From Candidatus Enterococcus ferrettii (GTDB lineage: Bacteria; Bacillota; Bacilli; Lactobacillales; Enterococcaceae), in NCBI RefSeq assembly GCF_017377655.1, contig NZ_JAFREL010000058.1:1-7674 (forward strand): a stretch of 7,674 nt of DNA, given 5' to 3'. Within the stretch, counting starts at the first letter, position 1. Every line of letters begins with the position of its first letter. The notes under the pieces were generated by a model. The model had not been told where the DNA came from, made no database searches, and saw only the letters and a list, made by a program, of their open reading frames with translations. The position numbers and the translations under genes were made by a program. This document shows positions 1 to 6,925 of this stretch, one piece after another.

Positions 1-338
1 GTTTTTACCTTGGGTAAAAAGTAATCCATTGTAGTTTTAGCAATACTCATGTTTCCCCAGGTATCATACCAGATATAAGTATGTGCTCGTTTCCCTTGCG
101 CTAGCACTGAATTTACTTGGCTTTCGTAAGTCCATTGATTGTAAAGCCCTCCGGCATTGTAACCACCAATTTGAGAGATTGCAAATTTATCATGGGCATA
201 GCCAAATTGGCCATTTGCCCCTTGATAAATAGCCCAATCAACACCCTGATCACCTTTAGCAGCATTTACTTCCGCTTGAAAATTTGGCAACAAAAAAAGA
301 GCCAATAATAGGCTCAATACGATACTTTTCTTTTTCAT
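1..338 (-). CDS. Secreted GH25-type muramidase endolysin (5' part; runs off left edge)
   Basis: The predicted enzyme hydrolyses the N-acetylmuramic acid to N-acetylglucosamine bond of peptidoglycan to lyse the host. Only the first 112 codons lie in the window and the frame is open to base 1. Residues 1-26 are a Sec signal peptide: basic MKKK, a hydrophobic core of Leu/Ile/Val at about 6-17, and a V-N-A cleavage site after Ala26. The mature part starts with the GH25 signature GVDWAIYQG, whose Asp34 is the conserved N-terminal acid of that family. The downstream catalytic DxE strand and any cell-wall-binding domain lie outside the window. The ATG overlaps the holin stop as ATGA and has a GGAGG ribosome site 6 nt upstream, which fixes the start. 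From memory, close relatives are lysins of enterococcal and lactobacillar phages. The family call is fairly firm; enzyme activity cannot be judged from this part. Confidence 0.87.
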   Translation of the reverse strand, partial: MKKKSIVLSLLLALFLLPNFQAEVNAAKGDQGVDWAIYQGANGQFGYAHDKFAISQIGGYNAGGLYNQWTYESQVNSVLAQGKRAHTYIWYDTWGNMSIAKTTMDYFLPKVK

Positions 339-601
339 CTCTTTCCTCCGTTTCCACTTAATCCCTCAATAAATCGTGTAAACGCTTGGTGTAATCCGGT
401 AGAAGCTAATCCACTAATTGCACCAATAATAATTGATTCCATTGAGAATCCATTTACGCTACCAGCAATTAACGCGCCAACAACAGCTAAAATTGTTGGA
501 ATGTAGTCATTGATATTGATCCGTTTAAATTGTTTCAAACAATATCCGAGTACTAGACATCCTGCCATAGCTAGCGGCATTAAATATTCTGCAAAGTTCA
601 T
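335..601 (-). CDS. Phage holin, Hol44-like (superfamily V type), three-helix
   Basis: This 88-residue protein is predicted to oligomerise in the cytoplasmic membrane and collapse the membrane potential at a set time, which releases or activates the endolysin. Hydrophobic segments are at about residues 5-22, 33-49 and 55-73, the last rich in Gly, Ser and Ala. A basic loop (KQFKR, 23-27) follows helix 1 and the short tail ends GGKR. Length, topology, the NDYIP motif before helix 2 and the GAISGLASTGLHQAF segment match what I recall of the phage_holin_5_2/Hol44 family. The start codon overlaps the stop of the upstream membrane-protein gene (ATGA), the stop overlaps the endolysin start (ATGA), and GGAGG precedes the ATG by 7 nt. 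Its position directly before the endolysin supports the role. A second Met at codon 8 exists, but no dual-start control can be claimed. Confidence 0.88.
   Translation of the reverse strand: MNFAEYLMPLAMAGCLVLGYCLKQFKRININDYIPTILAVVGALIAGSVNGFSMESIIIGAISGLASTGLHQAFTRFIEGLSGNGGKR
345..349 (-). promoter_or_regulatory. Ribosome binding site of the endolysin inside the holin gene
   Basis: GGAGG lies 6 nt before the endolysin ATG, within the codons for the holin's C-terminal residues. Together with the ATGA overlap it settles the start and so the presence of the signal peptide. Confidence 0.8.
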
Positions 602-948
602 TTTCTTTCCTCCTTCGGTGGTATATTCGGTAAATCAAGAACCTTTTTGTACAATGTTTCTCCTGTGCCATTACCGCCTAATTGGTGGTAACCTCGCCAT
701 AAATATTCTAAGTTTTCTAAATCATCAATTGATACCCACCCTTCTTGTAAATAACCAGAACACTGCTTGTAAATCTTGTCATGCAGTATCGCTACATTTG
801 CATACTCAAGACTCTTGAAACGTTGTTCTGTTTGATCTTTGTTTCCCTTTACAGCCTTATAGATTTTATGAAAGCATGCGTAAATACCTCCTAACCCAAT
901 GGCCATAAGGAAACTGTTGATCTCTAACAATTTGTCGAAAAACTCCAT
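598..948 (-). CDS. Small membrane protein at head of lysis cassette, function unknown (holin-associated)
   Basis: The protein has 116 residues. One hydrophobic segment at about 13-31 is followed by a basic stretch (HKIYKAVKGNK), which by the positive-inside rule places the N-terminus outside and the C-terminal three quarters in the cytoplasm. The soluble part is mostly helical and charged, and ends with the motif YHQLGGNGTGETLYKKV (about 87-103). From memory, this GGNGTG-x-x-LY ending recurs in small proteins next to holins in phages of Lactobacillales and Clostridia, annotated variously as holin or minor structural protein; I know of no proven function. An AGGTGAA site precedes the ATG and the stop overlaps the holin start by 4 nt, so translation is probably coupled to lysis. 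It could be a second holin, a holin regulator (antiholin-like) or a late structural protein. It is the first gene after the terminator. Confidence 0.8.
   Translation of the reverse strand: MEFFDKLLEINSFLMAIGLGGIYACFHKIYKAVKGNKDQTEQRFKSLEYANVAILHDKIYKQCSGYLQEGWVSIDDLENLEYLWRGYHQLGGNGTGETLYKKVLDLPNIPPKEERK
609..613 (-). promoter_or_regulatory. Ribosome binding site of the holin inside the upstream gene
   Basis: GGAGG lies 7 nt before the holin ATG, inside the last codons of the small membrane-protein gene. It supports this Met as the main start rather than the Met at codon 8. Confidence 0.75.
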
Positions 949-950
949 AC

Positions 951-957
951 TTCACCT
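951..957 (-). promoter_or_regulatory. Ribosome binding site of the small membrane-protein gene
   Basis: AGGTGAA, the 3' half of the extended Shine-Dalgarno sequence, lies directly before AGT-ATG. It is separated from the end of the terminator U tract by only 6 nt, so an RNA that stops at the terminator would lack it. Confidence 0.6.
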
Positions 958-963
958 ACTCTC

Positions 964-995
964 AAAAAATAGAGCAGAGATCGAAATCCCTGCTC
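964..995 (-). terminator. Intrinsic terminator after the tail spike gene
   Basis: Read on the minus strand, a 10-bp stem (arms at 995-986 and 981-972, with one G-U pair) closes a UUCG tetraloop (985-982). The stem is followed at once by the tract TATTTTTT (971-964). It starts 13 nt after the Tal stop codon. The plus-strand reading has no U tract, so the signal faces only the late-gene direction. It leaves just 15 nt before the next start codon, which already hold that gene's ribosome site, so the lysis genes must be reached by read-through or antitermination. Confidence 0.85.
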
Positions 996-1008
996 ATAAC
1001 TCGTACAT

Positions 1009-3903
1009 CTATTCAATTCCTAGCAACTTGTTCATTTTTTCTTCTAATTCAGCAAGTCGAACCTCTAATTCTTCGTTTCTCGAAATCAGGACCTTTACAG
1101 CATGGCTAGTCAAATTCATCTGCTTCATTTGATTAATTACCAAATAGTTGTCTGTTTCAAATGAAGAGTGTTCCGATAAAAACGGTACATATTGAGCAAT
1201 CAGACCATATTGTTTTTCAGTACTCTTTCCCTCGTTTCTCGGGTGTTCAGGGTCCCATTCAAAGTCATAAAATTCAATACGTTCAAATTCTTTCAAAGGA
1301 TCAATATCTGTCGGTTTAACATTTTTCTTTAATCGAATATCAGATTGATTGGTTATGGAGTAGCCGTTCATGTTTAAGTTTTTATAGGCTTGCAATGCAT
1401 TCCTGTCCGCGTGTAACACAGTAACAGGTGATCCAGTATTGAAGGCGACTAAATAGGTCCCCCAATTCCCTCCAACTACCAAATGGTTATCATTCGTCAC
1501 ATAAATACGGCTTCCAGTTGAAGAAACGTTCGAATTCCCATTTTTAAAATTCAATACATTTAAATTATTCATCCAGTTGTTTTGCAAGTTTATTTTTGCT
1601 TTAATGTCCATCCATGTTTCGCTCGGGTTGTTATAGTCATTGAATCCAGCCGACAAAACTTCCCACGCTTGAATACTTGGAAGTCCGCCACCAGCAGGAA
1701 CGGTCATTTTTGTAAGGCTTATACCTAACCGTTGCTCAACTGATATTCCTTCAAAGCCCCCTTTAAAGTATTTTTTTCCAGCTTTATCTAACAATGTTAA
1801 TTTGTCGTACGCTAACGTAGCTTCACGCAAAGCGATACTATCTACTAAAGACAGATTAGTTTTCGACAAATTAACGTCGTATTGATCGGAATAAATTCTC
1901 ATTGCAACAGTGTTTAGGTTGAAGCCGGCGTTTGCGGTTCCTTGTCCGTCTCTGGAAACAACACTCGCTAAACCTTCATGAGACAGTCGCATTAATCCTG
2001 TACGCCCCGGCTCGTTTGGATAAAGATAATCAGACTTGATAACTCCTCCATCAATTGATAACACTCCGTTGATAGGACGACCGTAATCATCTGTACCAGT
2101 GAACTCACTTGTAAACTTTGAACCGTTGATCACAGAGCCATTGATATTAACAGCATTCAACTCGTAGATATTTAGCAAGGCCTGATCAACCATTTGCGGT
2201 TCCCAGGTTCCTATACTATCCTTAACCACATACTTAAAGTATCCAGTTAACGCCCCCTCTGAGTCTTGCTGCCAGAATTGATCCCCATGTTTCGGATTCT
2301 CCGGTCTGATCGTCCCAACTGTTACAACAGGTACACTATCAATCTGATCTTGAACTTGCTTATATAGTTCTTGATCATAGCGTAATTGAAATTTGTAATC
2401 AGCTGGATTCGTAGAAGGAACTGGATTTGTGCCATTTCCAATGCCAACATAAGGTTTCCCATTTCCATCTAAACTAATATTTTTACCATTTGCATCGTCA
2501 GCGAAGACTACCCAAGGATAATAAGTCTTACCATCATCACCATCAATTCCATTGCTACCACGGATTTTTGTCCAATGACCAAGATAATCCGCTGGATCGT
2601 CTGAAGGTACAGGCTTGTTTCTAACGAACAGAATCGCCATGTATTCCTTATTTTCACTGTATCGGTGAGTAAAGCCGTTCCCTTGATCATCATCGGCATA
2701 GGCCCGCCATTCGTAAAGAGCCTGCAGTTGCGTTTGTTTCATGGCTTCCTGAGCCATTCGCAGCGCTGCATCAATCTTAGACTCTTTCTCAATGAAGTTG
2801 CCAAATACTGCTGTGTTTCTCCCCTTATTCGACAAGTGCTGCGTGAGTTCTAAAACATCCGCTTCTAAAAAGAGTTCCGGCTGATAGTCATGATCGACAA
2901 TTCGGACTGTATCGCCTAAAGCTATATCATCATCAAGTAACGCTACATCTACCTCATAAGTATTCGCTCCCTGCGACAGTTCAGCCAGTCGATTTACTGC
3001 GCGATTAAAAAGCTCCTGCGGGCTTTGAGTATCATACTCAAATACTCGTTCAATATACCCCTCATAGGTCTGCATCCCCGGTTTGTTTTCTTTCCAATAA
3101 GGTCCCATGATTAGATCGTACACTCGATCATCACCCGCTGGGCTTACAAACCGATTATCAGCTGATTGATAATGTCTGTCTTTAAAAGTTATGCTCTCCT
3201 GATCCTCTGAGCCTTCTTTCATACCACCGATACCAATTAAAGCTGTCGCAAGCTCTGATAAGTCTTCCGTTTTATAAATATTATTGACTTCTTTAGAATA
3301 CTCTAAGGTGGTCCCAATACTTTTCCCACGTCTCTTATAGATGTCGATAAAACGAGCAGTAACCTGTGACCCTTGCATCACAACACGAAAGCCGATATAA
3401 GCATTATCAAACTGTGTAGCTACAGACCGCAAACGCTTTGTTACCGTCTCATGTCCTTCCCACACTAATTTTCTTGATAGATGAGGTATTTCATTAATCC
3501 CAATAGAAAAACCGCTCTTGCTAGGCAAGAAACGGTTAATGTAGTCGGCTATTCGGTAATCTTTTTCAGCTTCATAAGGTCGTACAATTGTATTATTTAA
3601 AGTTAGATTTGTATCTACACAATGAATAACTTTTTTATCATGCTCCGATTCAACAATCAGGATCTGGAATAATCTGTCTTGACCCTTCTTGTCACGAAAG
3701 GCAATCTCATTACCCTTAACTAGATGGTCAGCGGCTGCATATTTCTTCAAGACTTCAAAAGAGTACGTAGCCATACCTGTTTCTAAACTGTCTGTTAACC
3801 CACCACCGCTAAAAGAGTCATCGAATGGTGTAGCAAAAGGCGCTTCATTGCTCAAAACATCTAGTACTTTTTTGCTTTGACGATCAATTATAATTAACTG
3901 CAT
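1009..3903 (-). CDS. Tal-type tail tip / antireceptor spike with C-terminal S74 chaperone
   Basis: This 964-residue protein is predicted to be the trimeric hub and spike at the tail tip that contacts the cell surface. Residues 1 to about 375 look like the gp27/gp44-like hub known as prophage endopeptidase tail or 'phage minor structural protein N-terminal region'. A short helical segment (about 371-396) follows, then two related modules (399-440 and 464-503) joined by a collagen-like linker (GSN GID GDD GKT, 449-460). Residues about 520-850 are a beta-rich Gly/Asn/Ser spike shaft resembling Gp58-like tail proteins. The end (854-964) is a peptidase S74 chaperone: SDIRLKKN with Ser854 and Lys859 as the self-cleavage dyad, YGLIAQ, and a coiled coil (930-960). 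Cleavage before Ser854 would release 111 residues. I see no cell-wall hydrolase motif. GGAGG lies 6 nt before the ATG. The exact receptor is unknown. Confidence 0.92.
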   Translation of the reverse strand: MQLIIIDRQSKKVLDVLSNEAPFATPFDDSFSGGGLTDSLETGMATYSFEVLKKYAAADHLVKGNEIAFRDKKGQDRLFQILIVESEHDKKVIHCVDTNLTLNNTIVRPYEAEKDYRIADYINRFLPSKSGFSIGINEIPHLSRKLVWEGHETVTKRLRSVATQFDNAYIGFRVVMQGSQVTARFIDIYKRRGKSIGTTLEYSKEVNNIYKTEDLSELATALIGIGGMKEGSEDQESITFKDRHYQSADNRFVSPAGDDRVYDLIMGPYWKENKPGMQTYEGYIERVFEYDTQSPQELFNRAVNRLAELSQGANTYEVDVALLDDDIALGDTVRIVDHDYQPELFLEADVLELTQHLSNKGRNTAVFGNFIEKESKIDAALRMAQEAMKQTQLQALYEWRAYADDDQGNGFTHRYSENKEYMAILFVRNKPVPSDDPADYLGHWTKIRGSNGIDGDDGKTYYPWVVFADDANGKNISLDGNGKPYVGIGNGTNPVPSTNPADYKFQLRYDQELYKQVQDQIDSVPVVTVGTIRPENPKHGDQFWQQDSEGALTGYFKYVVKDSIGTWEPQMVDQALLNIYELNAVNINGSVINGSKFTSEFTGTDDYGRPINGVLSIDGGVIKSDYLYPNEPGRTGLMRLSHEGLASVVSRDGQGTANAGFNLNTVAMRIYSDQYDVNLSKTNLSLVDSIALREATLAYDKLTLLDKAGKKYFKGGFEGISVEQRLGISLTKMTVPAGGGLPSIQAWEVLSAGFNDYNNPSETWMDIKAKINLQNNWMNNLNVLNFKNGNSNVSSTGSRIYVTNDNHLVVGGNWGTYLVAFNTGSPVTVLHADRNALQAYKNLNMNGYSITNQSDIRLKKNVKPTDIDPLKEFERIEFYDFEWDPEHPRNEGKSTEKQYGLIAQYVPFLSEHSSFETDNYLVINQMKQMNLTSHAVKVLISRNEELEVRLAELEEKMNKLLGIE
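1012..1344 (-). other. S74 intramolecular chaperone domain (released by self-cleavage)
   Basis: This region encodes residues 854-964 of the spike protein. Known S74 domains fold and trimerise the spike, then cut themselves off using a Ser nucleophile and a Lys five residues later. Both are present here (Ser854 codon at 1344-1342, Lys859), within S-D-I-R-L-K. The later family motif usually reads G-x-I-A-Q-E-V; here it is GLIAQYV, with Tyr in place of Glu. The C-terminal heptads (RNEELEVRLAELEEKM) form a likely trimeric coiled coil. Cleavage itself is inferred from the family. Confidence 0.85.
2395..2709 (-). repeat. Duplicated protein module in the spike (two copies, about 63-65 residues apart)
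   Basis: Copy 1 is at 2709-2584 (residues 399-440) and copy 2 at 2514-2395 (464-503). Both begin with Trp, reach an ADD acidic motif four residues later, and close with PVPSxxPADY (431-440 and 494-503). Between them sit four Gly-x-y triplets (2559-2524). The match is at protein level, which points to an old duplication. Such modules are frequent in adhesive phage tail proteins and may bind sugar, but that role is inferred. Confidence 0.7.
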
Positions 3904-3909
3904 CTTTTG

Positions 3910-3914
3910 CCTCC
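3910..3914 (-). promoter_or_regulatory. Ribosome binding site of the spike gene overlapping the Dit stop
   Basis: The minus strand reads TAGGAGG, so the Dit stop codon TAG (3916-3914) shares its last base with the GGAGG core, which sits 6 nt before the spike ATG. Ribosomes ending Dit would sit directly over this site, which suggests coupled translation. Confidence 0.8.
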
Positions 3915-6900
3915 TATCTGTATGTCTTCCTATATTTTGCGGTGATCAGTGGCGGCTCACTCATGTAATCCGAAAAGTGGAACTGGACTTCACTTTCACC
4001 AACAGGCAGCAAGAAATAGTTATTGCCTATGTCAGCGTCTAACATATCTTGTATAGGTTCCTGGTTCTGCCAGTACTTGTATATCTTACCCTCAGTGTTC
4101 CTAATTTCCACTGTGTCGCCTGCTTTCATCTTGTTTGGCAAGTCTACCCAATAATCCACGTTGTCCTTGACGAAGCGTAATTCTGACCATCCCATGCCGC
4201 TTTTATTTTTAGCAACATCTTCCCAAGCAATTGGTTTCTTGTCTCCGAAGGCAGCAAAAGCGATTGTAATACGTGCTGCCTTTTTGTTAGAGACTGCATA
4301 CCCACCATCTAAGTATTGCCTAGTCCATTTATTATGGCCGTTTTGAATGGTCCACTCCCACAAGTTGCCAGCTTTGCGTACTGTTAGGCTACCTAGCCAC
4401 CATCGCCATCGCCAAGTTGAAGTGTCACGGTCAACTTCTTGGTTGCCTACATACGCCCAAAATTGATTCTGAGAAGAAGATACTGAATCATCTCTAAACT
4501 GCATTGAAAACAAGGGTGTACCATCAGCAGCGGAAATAGTGAACTCCAAGCGTCCAGCTTTTTCGGCCCAAATATCCTGTATCCTTGATAAGGACTCTAA
4601 TGTGAAGTTGTCCGCCTCTTGTGATAATGCTTGCGTGAGTGTTACGCCATGCCATCCATCTCCTGTTCCAAAATCAGTCGGATATACAAAGCTTTGGATC
4701 GGGTCCCACTTCACAGTTCCATTTGCTGTCATGGGTAACATAGTCACTGCCTTGCTGCTATTGATTTCCCAACCCTTGTTGTTGTCAAATCGATCTTGCA
4801 GCAACACTACTGATTTCTGCTTTGTCACACCATCTACTTCGCTAGGTGATCCATATTGGATAATGCCATCCTGGTGAGCAACCCCAATATAGCCGTTATC
4901 TTCTTCAAAATCGAAAGAAAATTCAGGCGCTGTTTTATGTGTTCCTTCATTATTAATTATCAGCGTTTGTTTTCTCGGAAGTTCTAATTCGATTTCTAAT
5001 TTGACATCTTTCACTTCAACCCATGCTGGTGTGATTCCATCTGAAACAGCACCACGGTCAAGGTTATAATTCTTTTTAGATGATGCAAAAACTGTGTAAA
5101 CTCCTTCTTCCAACTGTCTTGGAAAGGAACCAGAGAATGTTACTGTCTTCTTTTGAAAATCCGTCAAACCAGCTGCTCCAGTCGCAAGCAACCATGTGCC
5201 ACCACCGACAGGTCGAATATGCAACAAATAGTATTTTAGTGCATTAATACTGTTATTGCTATCTAGTCCACCACCCCTAGTTGAGCTTGTAAGTTTGACT
5301 GATCTAAGCATACTAAAATATTCTTCAACCTTCCTCGTAAACTCTCTCTGCTTGAATAAGTAAGGATGTCGTTTTTCTAATTCAGCAATCACTGGGAAGT
5401 CAAACCTTAATTCAGCTCCACACCCAACCTGTGTAGTCTCAGCTCTCACAAATCCTAGTGGATCAGCGAGCGCAGCGTATTGATCTGAATTGAACGGAAC
5501 CATACCGCCGTTGACAGGAGTTAGGCCTGAGTCAGCCTGACTAGGTGTCCACTCGCCCAGTGCAGCGAGAGAACCTTTGATTAGTTTATTTCTTCTCACT
5601 TTAATTGTAGATTGATTAGTTCCGTCAAATTTACTCGCTTTGGCCCAAAAAATATTCGTAGTCCCTTCAGGAATAATATACTCCCCTTGAGAAATACCTA
5701 CTTCCCCAGGAGAGATTATAGATGGCGTCACTTCTAAAATTGCACCTGAATCATTCCGGAAAACAAGCTTAAATTTTGCTTTAAGAGTTCCCTTAGAATT
5801 ATCTATTTCACATCTACAAGCAATTTTGTCCCCAACTGCTAATCCCATGGTTGATAAAGACGTGCTTGATCCACCCATATCCCAACCTGAAAAAGTAAAT
5901 TCTTCCCAATCATTGCTAGACCCATCAAGCAGATTTAATTGTTTCCCATATACAAGACCTACGTCTTCAGGTGCAGGTCTGTAAGGTAAGTCACTGTATT
6001 CACCTTCGACTATTTGTAATTCTTCAAGCTCGAACCAATCACCTACTTGTGAAGAATTTAATACACCTTCTGTTTTAACTCTGACAGGTTCAAAGCTTAA
6101 ATACTGCCTGCCAGTTGCGTCAGTTTTAAACGTACATAATCCTACACCCTCATTTTGAAAATATTCACTCACTGTCGCACTTGTTCCAAAAATCATTCTT
6201 ACTCTTAGCATTGCTTCACCAATTACTTTATATTTGAAAGCCAAGGTGTAACTAGTTGAGGGCTTTAATACATCAGCCGAATTTGTTCCTACAGGTCTAT
6301 AATAAGGATCATTATTACTCGTAGCAGTAAACCTGATCATATTATTTGTAATTGTGGTACGCATAGAACTTGTTGAAGCATAACTCTGATTTCTATGCTT
6401 AGGTAAAGCTGTCGGCAACAGATTAAGTATTTCATTTTCTACACCTAAGTCTTTCACAAAAATGCTACCCGTTCCCTGTACTCCATCAATAACAAACGTC
6501 TCAGTCACGACCTCCCGGTCATTGGTCACAATTGTTTCCTCTTCGGCATAGGCAACACCAGACGGCACTAGGAACGAGATAGAACCTTTCTCAAACCACT
6601 GCACAAGTTCCTCAGCATCCGGCTTTCCTTGCGGAATGGCTAAGTAATACCTATCCATCTGATCGGAAAACTGCAGCTTCTTCGGCTCATCCACGTTAAG
6701 AATCCGCATCATCTCGTCATGCGCCGTGTGCAAGTCCCCTTGAATGACAAACGGAACCTCAATAATCCCCTCCTTAATACGTGAAGAGATTACCTCGGTT
6801 CCGTCCATGTCTGATATGTCTATTGTCTTGTTTTCGTACTCTCCGATCATCGGGCCACGTGTGAAGCCGCCTAACACACGTATAGGCAACTTCTCACCAT

Positions 6901-6925
6901 TGAAATATACGTTAAACTCTGCCAT
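3914..6925 (-). CDS. Oversized distal tail protein (evolved Dit) with inserted carbohydrate-binding-like modules
   Basis: Dit forms a hexameric ring joining the tail tube to the tip. Residues 1 to about 160 match the Sipho_tail / 'phage tail component N-terminal' family. At 1003 residues it is far longer than a plain Dit (about 200-300), because the core is interrupted. Inserted segments are: a first beta-rich module (about 166-320, opening NLLPTA and ending YRPAPED), a second like it (about 328-462, opening NLLDGSSNDW and ending GEWTPSQADSG), and a third beta-rich region (about 475-650). Core-like sequence returns near 651-700 (NNEGT, YGSPSEVDG). A lectin-like region at about 710-925 contains the Trp cluster WRWRWW, and a typical Dit C-terminus closes the protein (DTVEIRNTEGK, SEPPLITAKYRKTYR). 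So-called evolved Dits of lactobacillar phages carry such modules for host binding. The ATG overlaps the tape measure stop by one base (TAATG), and AGGTGAA lies upstream. Ligands are unknown. Confidence 0.9.
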   Translation of the reverse strand: MAEFNVYFNGEKLPIRVLGGFTRGPMIGEYENKTIDISDMDGTEVISSRIKEGIIEVPFVIQGDLHTAHDEMMRILNVDEPKKLQFSDQMDRYYLAIPQGKPDAEELVQWFEKGSISFLVPSGVAYAEEETIVTNDREVVTETFVIDGVQGTGSIFVKDLGVENEILNLLPTALPKHRNQSYASTSSMRTTITNNMIRFTATSNNDPYYRPVGTNSADVLKPSTSYTLAFKYKVIGEAMLRVRMIFGTSATVSEYFQNEGVGLCTFKTDATGRQYLSFEPVRVKTEGVLNSSQVGDWFELEELQIVEGEYSDLPYRPAPEDVGLVYGKQLNLLDGSSNDWEEFTFSGWDMGGSSTSLSTMGLAVGDKIACRCEIDNSKGTLKAKFKLVFRNDSGAILEVTPSIISPGEVGISQGEYIIPEGTTNIFWAKASKFDGTNQSTIKVRRNKLIKGSLAALGEWTPSQADSGLTPVNGGMVPFNSDQYAALADPLGFVRAETTQVGCGAELRFDFPVIAELEKRHPYLFKQREFTRKVEEYFSMLRSVKLTSSTRGGGLDSNNSINALKYYLLHIRPVGGGTWLLATGAAGLTDFQKKTVTFSGSFPRQLEEGVYTVFASSKKNYNLDRGAVSDGITPAWVEVKDVKLEIELELPRKQTLIINNEGTHKTAPEFSFDFEEDNGYIGVAHQDGIIQYGSPSEVDGVTKQKSVVLLQDRFDNNKGWEINSSKAVTMLPMTANGTVKWDPIQSFVYPTDFGTGDGWHGVTLTQALSQEADNFTLESLSRIQDIWAEKAGRLEFTISAADGTPLFSMQFRDDSVSSSQNQFWAYVGNQEVDRDTSTWRWRWWLGSLTVRKAGNLWEWTIQNGHNKWTRQYLDGGYAVSNKKAARITIAFAAFGDKKPIAWEDVAKNKSGMGWSELRFVKDNVDYWVDLPNKMKAGDTVEIRNTEGKIYKYWQNQEPIQDMLDADIGNNYFLLPVGESEVQFHFSDYMSEPPLITAKYRKTYR

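Noticed and set aside
292..298. Run of seven A on the plus strand (T on the coding strand) in the signal peptide region as a frameshift site
   Set aside because: The frame is intact through it into a correct GH25 start motif; nothing indicates programmed slippage.
117..308. Plus-strand open frame at the left edge
   Set aside because: It is antisense to the endolysin, whose signal peptide and GH25 motif are clear on the minus strand.
578..601. Dual-start (holin/antiholin) motif, Met1 and Met8
   Set aside because: No second ribosome site lies before codon 8 and no basic residue separates the two starts, so the classical lambda-type pattern is absent.
510..818. 102-codon plus-strand open frame across the holin and the small membrane-protein gene
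   Set aside because: It lies antisense to two well-supported genes with good ribosome sites, has no recognisable domain and no visible ribosome site of its own.
949..1060. Possible promoter for the lysis cassette around the end of the spike gene
   Set aside because: TTGCTA or TTGAAT with TTATGA can be picked out, but the spacings (about 21 and 11) are wrong, and any start there would still pass through the terminator.
2508..2699. Minus-strand frame within the spike gene
   Set aside because: Out-of-frame overlap of the duplicated-module region; no ribosome site seen and no reason to expect a nested gene.
4539..4877. 112-codon plus-strand open frame inside Dit
   Set aside because: Antisense to a continuous 1003-codon gene; the composition looks like a reverse-strand shadow with no domain.
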